A stretch of DNA of 64,000 bases from Isoptericola sp044389085 (GTDB taxonomy: Bacteria > Actinomycetota > Actinomycetes > Actinomycetales > Cellulomonadaceae): contig NZ_JBIRXP010000001.1 of NCBI RefSeq assembly GCF_044389085.1, positions 310,001 to 374,000 of the forward strand, written 5' to 3'. A program made the translations under genes and the position numbers. Positions 28,003-35,544 of the stretch are shown in pieces; the first letter of the stretch is position 1, and every line of letters starts with the position of its first letter. A model generated the notes under the pieces. That model saw only the letters and a list, made by a program, of their open reading frames with translations. It did no database searches and was not told the origin of the DNA.

Positions 28003-29127
28003 GTGACCGACTACTACGAGATCCTGGGCGTCCCCCGCGACGCTTCGGCCGAGCAGATCAAGAAGTCGTACCGCAAGCTCGCTCGCGAGCTGCACCCCGA
28101 CGTCGCCGGGGAGGCCGGCGAGGAACGCTTCAAGGACGTCGCCCGCGCCTACGAGGTGCTGTCCAACCCGGACAAGCGCCAGCAGTACGACATGGGCGTG
28201 GACCCGAGCTCGCCGTCGGGCGGCGCGGGCGCCGGGTTCGGCAACGGCTTCGGCTTCCAGGACATCTTCGAGACGTTCTTCGGCGGCGGCGGCCAGCCCG
28301 CGGGCCCGGTGCCGCGCGCCCGTCGCGGCCAGGACGCCCTCGTGCGGGTGGACATCGACCTGGCGGAGGCGGCGTTCGGCGCCAAGCGCGAGCTCCAGGT
28401 GGACACCGCCGTCGTGTGCGGCACCTGCGGCGGCAACGGCTGCCGGCCCGGCACCGACCTGAAGACCTGCGACGTCTGCCACGGGCGCGGCAACGTCCAG
28501 CGCGTGGCGCGCTCGTTCCTCGGCCAGGTCATGACGACCGCGCCGTGCGCCGCCTGCCAGGGCTTCGGCACCGTCATCCCCGAGCCGTGCGCCGACTGCT
28601 CCGGGGAGGGCCGCGTCCGCTCCCGCCGCACCCTCACCGTCAACGTGCCCGCCGGGGTCGACACCGGCACGCGCATCAAGCTCACCTCGCAGGGCGAGGT
28701 CGGCCCCGGCGGCGGCCCCGCCGGCGACCTCTACGTCGAGATCCGCGAGAAGCCCCACGACACGTTCGTGCGGCGCGGCGACGACCTGCACTGCACGCTC
28801 CAGGTGCCGATGACGGCGGCCGCGCTCGGCACCGTGCTCGACCTGGAGACCCTGGACGGCGAGCAGGAGATCGACCTGCGTCCGGGCACGCAGCCGGGCC
28901 AGGTCGTGACCCTCAAGGGTCTGGGCGTCGGGCACCTGCACGCCGGGGGGCGCGGCGACCTCAACGTGCACGTCGAGGTCCAGGTGCCCACCGCCCTGGA
29001 CGACGAGCAGACCGAGCTGCTGCGCTCGCTGGCCGCGCTGCGCGGCGAGGAGCGGCCCGAGCCCCGGCTCTCCGCCGCCCACCCGGGCGTGTTCTCGCGG
29101 CTGCGGGACAAGCTGAGCGGTCGCTGA
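28003..29127 (+). CDS. dnaJ: chaperone DnaJ (zinc-finger type)
   Basis: 374 residues. J domain with YYEILGVPRDASAEQIKKSYRKLARELHPD (the HPD that activates DnaK), a Gly/Phe-rich region (GAGAGFGNGFGFQD), four CxxCxGxG-like zinc repeats (CGTCGGNGC, CDVCHGRG, CAACQGFG, CADCSGEG) and the C-terminal substrate-binding domains. It is the hrcA-linked DnaJ paralogue (often dnaJ2) of actinobacteria. GTG 28003 has a purine-rich site just upstream. Probably CIRCE-controlled with hrcA. Confidence 0.96.
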   Translation: MTDYYEILGVPRDASAEQIKKSYRKLARELHPDVAGEAGEERFKDVARAYEVLSNPDKRQQYDMGVDPSSPSGGAGAGFGNGFGFQDIFETFFGGGGQPAGPVPRARRGQDALVRVDIDLAEAAFGAKRELQVDTAVVCGTCGGNGCRPGTDLKTCDVCHGRGNVQRVARSFLGQVMTTAPCAACQGFGTVIPEPCADCSGEGRVRSRRTLTVNVPAGVDTGTRIKLTSQGEVGPGGGPAGDLYVEIREKPHDTFVRRGDDLHCTLQVPMTAAALGTVLDLETLDGEQEIDLRPGTQPGQVVTLKGLGVGHLHAGGRGDLNVHVEVQVPTALDDEQTELLRSLAALRGEERPEPRLSAAHPGVFSRLRDKLSGR

Positions 29128-29169
29128 CGTGGGCGCTGCACCGGGGGCCTCGCGGAGGGGCGGGACGGC

Positions 29170-29958
29170 GTGAGCGCGCCCGTGTTCCTCGCCGACGGCG
29201 GCGCGCTGGGCGCGCTCGGCCCGGGTGACGTCTACGTGCTGGACGGCGCCGAGGGACGGCACGCGGGCGTCGTGCAGCGTCGCGGCCCGGGCGAGCGCCT
29301 GGACGTCGTCGACGGCGCGGGCACGCGGCTGCGCTGCGTGGTCGACGCGGTCGAGGACGGCGAGGTGCGCCTGCGGGTCGAGGACGTCGTCTCCGAGCCG
29401 CCGCCCGGCGTCGTGCTGACGCTCGTCCAGGCCCTCGCGAAGGGGGACCGCGACGAGCTGGCCGTCGAGGCCGCGGTCGAGGTCGGCGTGGACGCGGTGG
29501 TGCCGTGGCAGGCGGACCGGTCCGTCGTCGTGTGGCGCGGGCAGCGGGCGGCGAAGTCGCGCGCCAAGTGGGTGGCGACCGTGCGCTCGGCGGTGAAGCA
29601 GGCGCGGCGCGCGTGCCTGCCGCCGGTGGCGGAGCCCGTCACCACCCGGCAGCTCGCCGGCCGGGTGCGTGAGGTCGTCGCCGGCGGCGGCGCCGCCGTG
29701 GTGCTGCACGAGGACGCGACGACGGCGCTCGCGGACGTCGTGCTCCCCGCACCGGCGCCGGGCCCGGAGGCGCCGTCGGCACCGCCGGCGCTGCTCGTCG
29801 TCGTCGGGCCCGAGGGCGGGATCTCCGACGCGGAGGTCGCCGCGCTCGCGGAGGCCGGGGCTGTGACCGCGCGGCTCGGGCCGCACGTGCTGCGCACGTC
29901 CACGGCCGGCCCCGTCGCGGTGGCGCTGCTCAGCGAGCGGCTCGGCCGCTGGGCCTGA
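29170..29958 (+). CDS. rsmE: 16S rRNA (uracil1498-N3)-methyltransferase
   Basis: 262 residues. N-terminal PUA-like domain (GRHAGVVQRRGPGERLDVVDG) and a C-terminal SPOUT knot with ALAKGDRDELAVEAAVEVGVDAVVPW, KSRAKWVATVRSAVKQARRA and VVGPEGGISDAEV, LGPHVLRTSTA; these are diagnostic of RsmE, which methylates U1498 in the decoding region with SAM. GTG 29170 with GGAGGGG upstream. The hrcA-dnaJ-rsmE-HIT-phoH order is the usual actinobacterial arrangement. Confidence 0.95.
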   Translation: MSAPVFLADGGALGALGPGDVYVLDGAEGRHAGVVQRRGPGERLDVVDGAGTRLRCVVDAVEDGEVRLRVEDVVSEPPPGVVLTLVQALAKGDRDELAVEAAVEVGVDAVVPWQADRSVVVWRGQRAAKSRAKWVATVRSAVKQARRACLPPVAEPVTTRQLAGRVREVVAGGGAAVVLHEDATTALADVVLPAPAPGPEAPSAPPALLVVVGPEGGISDAEVAALAEAGAVTARLGPHVLRTSTAGPVAVALLSERLGRWA

Positions 29959-29973
29959 CCGGACGGGCGGCGG

Positions 29974-29979
29974 TAACGT
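29974..29979 (+). promoter_or_regulatory. -10 box of leaderless HIT gene promoter
   Basis: TAACGT, 7 nt, then ATG at 29987. Confidence 0.6.
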
Positions 29980-29986
29980 CCGGGGC

Positions 29987-30340
29987 ATGACGAGCGCGCC
30001 CAGCACCGACTGCCTGTTCTGCAAGATCGTCGCCGGCGACCTGCCGGCGGACGTGGTCGCCAGCACCGACCGCGTGATCGCGTTCCGCGACATCGACCCG
30101 AAGGCGCCCGTGCACGTGCTGGTGGTGCCGCGGGAGCACCACGGCGACGTCGCGACGCTCGCCGCGGCCGACCCGGCGCTGCTCGCCGAGGTGGTGGCGA
30201 TGGCCGACCGGGTGGCCGGCGACCTCGCCGACGGCCAGTACCGGTTCGTGTTCAACTCCGGCCCGCGCGCCGGGCAGAGCGTGTTCCACGTGCACGGGCA
30301 CGTGCTCGCCGGTGCGCAGCTGGGCTGGACGCCGGCCTGA
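29987..30340 (+). CDS. HIT domain (histidine triad) nucleotide-binding protein
   Basis: 117 residues. Starts CLFCKIVAGDLPADVV and ends with the His triad VFHVHGHVLAG (H-x-H-x-H), as in HinT-type purine nucleoside phosphoramidases. The catalytic His is the middle one of the triad. Length and motifs are those of bacterial HIT family members near phoH. A substrate role in adenylate-lysine hydrolysis is known for HinT but not shown here. Confidence 0.95.
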   Translation: MTSAPSTDCLFCKIVAGDLPADVVASTDRVIAFRDIDPKAPVHVLVVPREHHGDVATLAAADPALLAEVVAMADRVAGDLADGQYRFVFNSGPRAGQSVFHVHGHVLAGAQLGWTPA

Positions 30341-30369
30341 ATTGGGCTGTCCCGTCCGCCGCCGCTCGA

Positions 30370-30375
30370 TAGACT
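30370..30375 (+). promoter_or_regulatory. -10 box of phoH operon promoter
   Basis: TAGACT, predicting a start near 30382 and a 65-nt leader. AAGGAGGG at 30422-30429 is 19 nt from the ATG, further than usual; a small CCGGC/GCCGG hairpin lies between and could bring it closer. Confidence 0.5.
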
Positions 30376-30448
30376 CGGGTCCGCAGCCCGTTCTCAGCAC
30401 CGTCCCTCGCACCGTCTTCCGAAGGAGGGCCCCGGCGGCAGCCGGCCC

Positions 30449-32596
30449 ATGACATCGACACCTCACACCGCATCCGGCTCGCACGCCGAACGGTCCACCG
30501 AGCACCGCATCGTGGTGCCGCCGCACGTGCCGATGGTGGCTCTGCTGGGCAGCAGGGACTCCGTGCTGCGGGCCGTGGAGGACGGCTTCCCCGGCGTCGA
30601 CGTGCACGCGCGCGGCAACGAGATCGTCGTCAGCGGGCCGGCGGGCGACGTCGCCCTGGTCTCCCGCCTCCTCGACGAGCTGGTCGAGGTGGTCGAGTCG
30701 GGGACCCCGCTGACGCCCGAGGTGGTGGCCCGGTCCGTGCAGATGCTCACGGCGGCGTCGGTGCAGCGCCCGGCGGAGGTGCTGACCTTCAACATCCTGT
30801 CCAACCGTGGCCGCACGATCCGGCCCAAGACGGTGGGGCAGAAGCGCTACGTCGAGGCGATCGACGCCAACACGATCACGTTCGGCATCGGCCCCGCGGG
30901 CACCGGCAAGACGTACCTCGCGATGGCCAAGGCCGTGCAGGCGCTGCAGGCCAAGCGCGTCAACCGCATCGTGCTCACGCGCCCGGCCGTGGAGGCGGGG
31001 GAGAAGCTCGGCTACCTGCCCGGCTCGCTGAGCGACAAGATCGACCCGTACCTGCGCCCGCTGTACGACGCGCTCCACGACATGATGGACCCCGACGCGA
31101 TCCCGCGGCTCATCGAGGCCGGGACGATCGAGGTGGCGCCGCTGGCCTATATGAGGGGCCGTGCGCAGCCCTACGACGCGAAGGTCCTCACGCCGGCCGG
31201 CTTCCGCGAGATGGGCAGCCTCCGGGTGGGCGATCTGGTCGTCGGATCGGACGGGCGTCCTACGCCGGTGCTCGGGATCTATCCGCAGGGCGTCAAGCAG
31301 GTCTACCGGGTGACCGCGTCCGACGGATCGTCGACGGTCTGCTGCGGCGAGCACCTGTGGACAGTCCGGACCGCCTCCGACAAGCGGCGCGGCAAGTCCC
31401 GGACCCTCGAGACCCGGGAGATGCTCGGGCAGGAGTGGTACGGCCACACGCGGCGGTTCGAGCTCCCGATGGTCGACCCGGTGGAGCTCGAGCCCCGCGA
31501 CGTGCCGATGGACCCTTACGCGCTCGGCCTCATGCTGGGCGACGGGAGCAGTGCCTCGCACGCGACTCCCTCCTTCGCGACGGCGGACCCTGAGCTTGCT
31601 GAGTCGCTCGAAGCGGCGCTGCCCGGGATCGAACTTGTTGACAAGGGCCGGTACAGCTATGTGCTCCGGCACGTCGACGGTCACCGCGGCGGGGTCATCG
31701 TCGCGAACCCGGTCAAGGTCGCGTTGCGAGAGCTCGGCCTGGACGGCAAGAAGTCGCGGACCAAGTTCGTGCCCGAGGCCTACCTGAACAACAGCCGTGA
31801 CGTGCGGCTTGCCGTGCTCCAGGGGCTCCTCGACACCGATGGCGGCCCCGTCACGCAGGCGGGGCGCACCTGCCGGGTGCAGTACGTGACGACATCTCCA
31901 CGGCTCCACAAGGACGTCGTGCGCCTCGTCCAGTCGCTGGGCGGTACCGCGACAACGCGCCTGCGGGAGGCCGAGGGCCGCAAGCCCGGGTTCGCGAACG
32001 GCCGCCCTGTGCCGTACCGGTCCGACGCGTTCGTCGTCGAGATCCGGCTGCCCGAGGGCGTGCCGCCGTTCCGCCTCATGCGCAAGGCGCAGAAGTATGC
32101 CGAGCTCGGCGGCGGCCGGCCGATGCGGTTCATCGATTCGATCCTTCCCGCCGGGGAGAAGGAGACGATGTGCATCCAGGTCGCGGCGGCGGACTCGCTG
32201 TACGTGACGGACGACTTCCTGGTCACGCACAACACGGTCAACGACTCGTTCCTCATCCTCGACGAGGCGCAGAACACCTCCGCCGAGCAGATGAAGATGT
32301 TCCTCACGCGCCTGGGTTTCGGCTCGACGATGGTCATCACGGGCGACGCCACGCAGGTGGACCTGCCCGGCGGCACGACGTCGGGCCTGCGGGTGGTCGA
32401 GGACATCCTCACCGGGGTGGACGACGTCGAGTTCTGCCGCCTGACGTCGGCGGACGTCGTACGGCACCGGCTGGTCAGCGACATCATCGACGCGTACGCG
32501 CGCTGGGACGTCGCCACCGCGCGACCGGACCAGGGCAAGCAGGGGCAGGGACGGCAGGGCCGCGGCCCGCACGAGCGAGGGACGCGCAGGTCATGA
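30449..32596 (+). CDS. phoH: PhoH-like ATPase precursor interrupted by an intein
   Basis: 715 codons; removing the 357-residue intein leaves 358 residues, normal for PhoH. Host motifs: N-terminal KH-like segment, TFNILSNRGRTIRPKTVGQKRYVEAI, Walker A GPAGTGKT (148-155) and, after the intein, NDSFLILDEAQNTS with Walker B, FGSTMVITGDATQVDLP and SGLRVVEDIL. The junction joins PLAYMRGR to TVNDSFLILDEAQN, the uninterrupted family sequence. PhoH is a P-loop ATPase/RNA helicase-like protein whose role beside ybeY is probably in RNA metabolism. The stop overlaps the ybeY start (ATGA). phoH-ybeY-corC-era is a conserved string. Confidence 0.95.
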   Translation: MTSTPHTASGSHAERSTEHRIVVPPHVPMVALLGSRDSVLRAVEDGFPGVDVHARGNEIVVSGPAGDVALVSRLLDELVEVVESGTPLTPEVVARSVQMLTAASVQRPAEVLTFNILSNRGRTIRPKTVGQKRYVEAIDANTITFGIGPAGTGKTYLAMAKAVQALQAKRVNRIVLTRPAVEAGEKLGYLPGSLSDKIDPYLRPLYDALHDMMDPDAIPRLIEAGTIEVAPLAYMRGRAQPYDAKVLTPAGFREMGSLRVGDLVVGSDGRPTPVLGIYPQGVKQVYRVTASDGSSTVCCGEHLWTVRTASDKRRGKSRTLETREMLGQEWYGHTRRFELPMVDPVELEPRDVPMDPYALGLMLGDGSSASHATPSFATADPELAESLEAALPGIELVDKGRYSYVLRHVDGHRGGVIVANPVKVALRELGLDGKKSRTKFVPEAYLNNSRDVRLAVLQGLLDTDGGPVTQAGRTCRVQYVTTSPRLHKDVVRLVQSLGGTATTRLREAEGRKPGFANGRPVPYRSDAFVVEIRLPEGVPPFRLMRKAQKYAELGGGRPMRFIDSILPAGEKETMCIQVAAADSLYVTDDFLVTHNTVNDSFLILDEAQNTSAEQMKMFLTRLGFGSTMVITGDATQVDLPGGTTSGLRVVEDILTGVDDVEFCRLTSADVVRHRLVSDIIDAYARWDVATARPDQGKQGQGRQGRGPHERGTRRS
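31163..32233 (+). mobile_element. class 3-type intein with LAGLIDADG homing endonuclease domain, in phoH
   Basis: 357 residues from Ala1 (after MRGR) to Asn357, followed by Thr+1. The N-terminal splicing block is AQPYDAKVLTPAGF with RVGDLVVG; block B is GEHLW (His64, Trp66); block F is MCIQV (Cys337); block G is TDDFLVTHN (Thr355, His356, Asn357). No Cys or Ser stands at position 1; Ala1 plus Trp66-Cys337-Thr355 is the signature of class 3 inteins, which start splicing with the block F Cys. Between the blocks, ALGLMLGDG (120-128) and LQGLLDTDG (219-227) match the two LAGLIDADG motifs of a homing endonuclease, each with its acidic residue, so the endonuclease may be active. Codons are less GC-rich than those of phoH (several TAT and TTG). 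Confidence 0.93.
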
Positions 32597-33045
32597 GCAT
32601 CGAAGTAGCGAACGAGTCCGGTGTCGAGGTGGACGAGGCGGAGTTCGCCGCGCTCGGCCGCTTCGTGCTGGACACCCTGCACGTCCACCCGCGCAGCGAG
32701 CTGTCGATCATGTTCGTCGACACGGCGGTCATGACCGAGCTCCACGTGCAGTGGATGGACGAGCCGGGGCCCACGGACGTGCTCTCCTTCCCCATGGACG
32801 AGCTGCGGCCCGGGCGCGAGGGCGAGGAGACGCCGCCGGGCACCCTGGGCGACGTCGTGCTGTGCCCGGAGGTGGCGGCCGAGCAGGCGAAGGTCGCGGG
32901 GCACTCCACGGCCGAGGAGCTGCTGCTGCTCACGACGCACGGCATCCTGCACCTGCTCGGCTACGACCACGCCGAGCCGGAGGAGGAGAAGGAGATGTTC
33001 GCGCTGCAGCGGCGCCTCCTGCTCACCTTCCTCGCCGGCCGGTGA
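32593..33045 (+). CDS. ybeY: endoribonuclease YbeY
   Basis: 150 residues. Metal-dependent RNase involved in 16S rRNA maturation and ribosome quality control. The zinc motif HGILHLLGYDH (three His) is near the C-terminus, preceded by DVLSFPM and LGDVVLCPEV, all conserved. ATG 32593 overlaps the phoH stop by 4 nt. The longer frame from 32170 is inside the intein in another frame and is not coding. Confidence 0.96.
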   Translation: MSIEVANESGVEVDEAEFAALGRFVLDTLHVHPRSELSIMFVDTAVMTELHVQWMDEPGPTDVLSFPMDELRPGREGEETPPGTLGDVVLCPEVAAEQAKVAGHSTAEELLLLTTHGILHLLGYDHAEPEEEKEMFALQRRLLLTFLAGR

Positions 33046-33061
33046 GGGCGGCGACCGGCTG

Positions 33062-34438
33062 ATGGACGGACCCGAGCTGCTCCTGGCCCTGGTGGCCGTC
33101 GTCGCGCTCGCCCTCGCGGGGATGCTCTCGGCGGGCGAGGCCGCGGTGCTGCGGATCACCCGCACCTCCGTCGCGGACGCCGTGATCGAGGCGGAGACCA
33201 CGGACGACCTCACGGCCACGGCGCGGCGCACCCGCCTCGCCCGGCTGCGTGCCGTGCAGGGCCTCGTCGTCGACCCGCCGGCGGCGGTGGCGGCGTTCGC
33301 GCTGGTGCGCGTGTTCGCGGAGACGGTCGCCCTGGCGGCGGCGACGCTGATGATCGCGGACTGGTTCGACGCCTGGTGGCAGGTGCTCCTCGTCGCGGGC
33401 GTCGTCGGCCTCCTCGCGGGGGTGGTCTTCGTCCGGCTCAGCCCGCGCGCGCTCGGCCTGCGCCGGCCGCTGCCGGTGCTGGTGGCGCTCGCCGGCCCCC
33501 TGTCGGCCGTGCACCGCGGCGCCGCGTGGCTCACCGACCGCACCTCGGAGCGGACGGCCGCCCGCGGCCCCGAGCGCGACGGCGAGCACGACCCCGGCGA
33601 GGACGCGCTGCGCGAGGTCGCCGAGCGGGTCCGCGACAACGAGGCGATCGAGGACGCCGAGCGCGAGCTCATCCGCTCGGTCGTCGAGCTCGGCGGCACG
33701 CTGACGCGCGAGGTCATGGTGCCGCGCACGGACATGGTGACGGTCTCCGCGGCGACGCCGCTGCGCAAGGCCATGCGGCTCTTCCTCCGGTCGGGGTACT
33801 CGCGGGTCCCCGTCGTCGGTGAGGAGGTCGACGACCTCGTGGGCGTGGCCTACCTCAAGGACGTCGCGCGGGTGCTGGAGAACGAGACGGCCGCCGCCGA
33901 CCGCCCGGTCGTCGACGTGGCCCGGGACGCCGTCTTCGTGCCCGAGTCGAAGCCCGCGGACGAGCTGCTGCGCGAGATGCAGGCCTCCCGCTCGCACATC
34001 GCCGTCGTCGTCGACGAGTACGGCGGCATCGCCGGCCTCGTCACCGTCGAGGACGTCATCGAGGAGCTCGTCGGCGAGCTCACCGACGAGCACGACACCG
34101 CCCCGGAGCTCGAGCCGGAGGACCTCGGCGACGGCACGTTCCTCGTCTCGGCCCGGATGCCGGTCGACGAGCTCGGCGAGCTGTTCGACCTGCGCCTCGA
34201 CGACGACGACGTGGACACCGCGGGCGGCCTGCTCGCCAAGGCTCTCGGCAAGGTGCCGCTCCCGGGGGCGACGGCGGACGTCGGCGGGCTGCACCTCGTG
34301 GCCGACCGGGTCGAGGGCCGCCGCAAGCAGCTCGCCACCCTGCGGGTGTCCCGCGCCTCCACCTCCCCGCACGACGACGACCCAGCAGCGGGTGGCGAGC
34401 ACGCCACGCCGCCAGACCAGAAGGAAGCACACGCATGA
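33062..34438 (+). CDS. CNNM/CorC-type transporter-associated protein with CBS domains (hemolysin family)
   Basis: 458 residues. N-terminal DUF21/CNNM membrane domain with hydrophobic helices near residues 5-25, 75-105 and 110-135 (ALAGMLSAGEAAVLR), then LGGTLTREVMVPRTDMVTVS and YSRVPVVGEEVDDLVGVAYLKDV (first CBS), HIAVVVDEYGGIAGLVTVEDVIEELVGEL (second CBS, very conserved), and a CorC_HlyC domain. The family is linked to magnesium and cobalt resistance/export; the hemolysin name is historical. ATGA overlap with era. Confidence 0.92.
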   Translation: MDGPELLLALVAVVALALAGMLSAGEAAVLRITRTSVADAVIEAETTDDLTATARRTRLARLRAVQGLVVDPPAAVAAFALVRVFAETVALAAATLMIADWFDAWWQVLLVAGVVGLLAGVVFVRLSPRALGLRRPLPVLVALAGPLSAVHRGAAWLTDRTSERTAARGPERDGEHDPGEDALREVAERVRDNEAIEDAERELIRSVVELGGTLTREVMVPRTDMVTVSAATPLRKAMRLFLRSGYSRVPVVGEEVDDLVGVAYLKDVARVLENETAAADRPVVDVARDAVFVPESKPADELLREMQASRSHIAVVVDEYGGIAGLVTVEDVIEELVGELTDEHDTAPELEPEDLGDGTFLVSARMPVDELGELFDLRLDDDDVDTAGGLLAKALGKVPLPGATADVGGLHLVADRVEGRRKQLATLRVSRASTSPHDDDPAAGGEHATPPDQKEAHA

Positions 34439-35424
34439 CCACCGAGCGCCACCATCCCTCCCTCGTCGGCCCGCACGACGAGGGCGACGCCCACCGTTCC
34501 GGCTTCGCCTGCCTCGTGGGCCGGCCGAACGTCGGCAAGTCGACGCTCACCAACGCGCTGGTGGGGGAGAAGGTCGCGATCATGTCCGCGCGGCCGCAGA
34601 CCACCCGGCACACCATCCGCGGCATCGTGCACCGCGACGACGCCCAGCTGGTGCTCGTCGACACCCCCGGCCTGCACCGCCCGCGCACCCTGCTGGGCGA
34701 GCGGCTCAACGCGCTGGTGCAGGACACCCTCGGCGAGGTCGACGTCATCGCGTTCTGCCTGCCCGCCGACCAGAAGATCGGCCCCGGCGACCGCTACATC
34801 GCGTCGCAGCTCGCCCCCCTGATGGAGGGGCGGCGCGCGGTGCCCGTGGTCGCGGTGGTGACGAAGTCGGACCTGGTGGACCGGGGCCGGCTCGCGGAGC
34901 ACCTGATGGCGGTCGACCAGCTCGCCCGGTCCGTCGACCGGGACTGGTCCGCCATCGTGCCCGTGTCGGCGCGCGACGGCTTCCAGGTGGACGAGCTCAC
35001 CGACGTCCTCGTCGCACACCTCCCCGCCGGGCCCGAGCTCTACCCGGGCGGAGAGCTCACCGACGAGCCCGAGCAGGTGATGGTCGCCGAGCTGGTGCGG
35101 GAGGCCGCGCTCGAGGGCGTGCGCGACGAGCTGCCGCACTCGCTGGCCGTCGTCGTCGAGGAGATCCTGGAGCGCGAGGGCAGCGGCGACCCGGACAGGG
35201 GGAAGCCGGCGCTGCTGGACGTGCGCGTCAACCTGTTCGTCGAGCGCGAGAGCCAGAAGGCGATCGTCATCGGCAAGGGCGGCTCACGCCTGCGGGAGGT
35301 CGGGACCAACGCCCGCAAGGGGATCGAGAAACTGCTCGGCACGCGCGTGTACCTCGACCTGCACGTGAAGGTGGCCAAGGACTGGCAGCGCGACCCCAAG
35401 CAGCTGCAGCGCCTGGGCTTCTGA
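34435..35424 (+). CDS. era: GTPase Era
   Basis: 329 residues. Binds 16S rRNA near its 3' end and is essential in 30S assembly. G1 GRPNVGKST (near residue 27), G2 region QTTRHTIRG, G3 DTPG, G4 TKSD, and a C-terminal KH domain with VFVERESQKAIVIGKGGSRLREVGTNARKGIEKLLG. It overlaps the upstream corC-type gene by 4 nt. Era, YbeY and RecO near one another is a common bacterial arrangement. Confidence 0.97.
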   Translation: MTTERHHPSLVGPHDEGDAHRSGFACLVGRPNVGKSTLTNALVGEKVAIMSARPQTTRHTIRGIVHRDDAQLVLVDTPGLHRPRTLLGERLNALVQDTLGEVDVIAFCLPADQKIGPGDRYIASQLAPLMEGRRAVPVVAVVTKSDLVDRGRLAEHLMAVDQLARSVDRDWSAIVPVSARDGFQVDELTDVLVAHLPAGPELYPGGELTDEPEQVMVAELVREAALEGVRDELPHSLAVVVEEILEREGSGDPDRGKPALLDVRVNLFVERESQKAIVIGKGGSRLREVGTNARKGIEKLLGTRVYLDLHVKVAKDWQRDPKQLQRLGF

Positions 35425-35466
35425 CCCCGCGTCGCCCGGCCGGCGGCGACCGGGGGTGATCGGCGC

Positions 35467-35495
35467 GCGACCAGGGGGACGTCCCCCGAGGTCGC
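35467..35495. terminator. hairpin terminator after era
   Basis: Outer arms GCGACC/GGTCGC enclose the 14-bp palindrome GGGGGACGTCCCCC; two or three bases are unpaired on either side. No T tract. Confidence 0.55.
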
Positions 35496-35532
35496 GGCGG
35501 AAAACCCGGCGGTCGCGGGGCAGGGCGCCGAG

Positions 35533-35538
35533 TAGCAT
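35533..35538 (+). promoter_or_regulatory. -10 box of leaderless hydrolase gene promoter
   Basis: TAGCAT, 6 nt, then GTG at 35545 (a second GTG follows directly). Confidence 0.6.
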
Positions 35539-35544
35539 CGCTGC

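Noticed and set aside
32170..32592. Upstream in-frame extension of ybeY into the intein region
   Set aside because: It overlaps the phoH intein in another frame; YbeY length and the ATGA overlap favour 32593.
30449..32596. phoH as a fusion of two unrelated genes or a frameshift artefact
   Set aside because: The frame is continuous, both splice junctions match intein blocks, and removing the insert restores the normal PhoH sequence.
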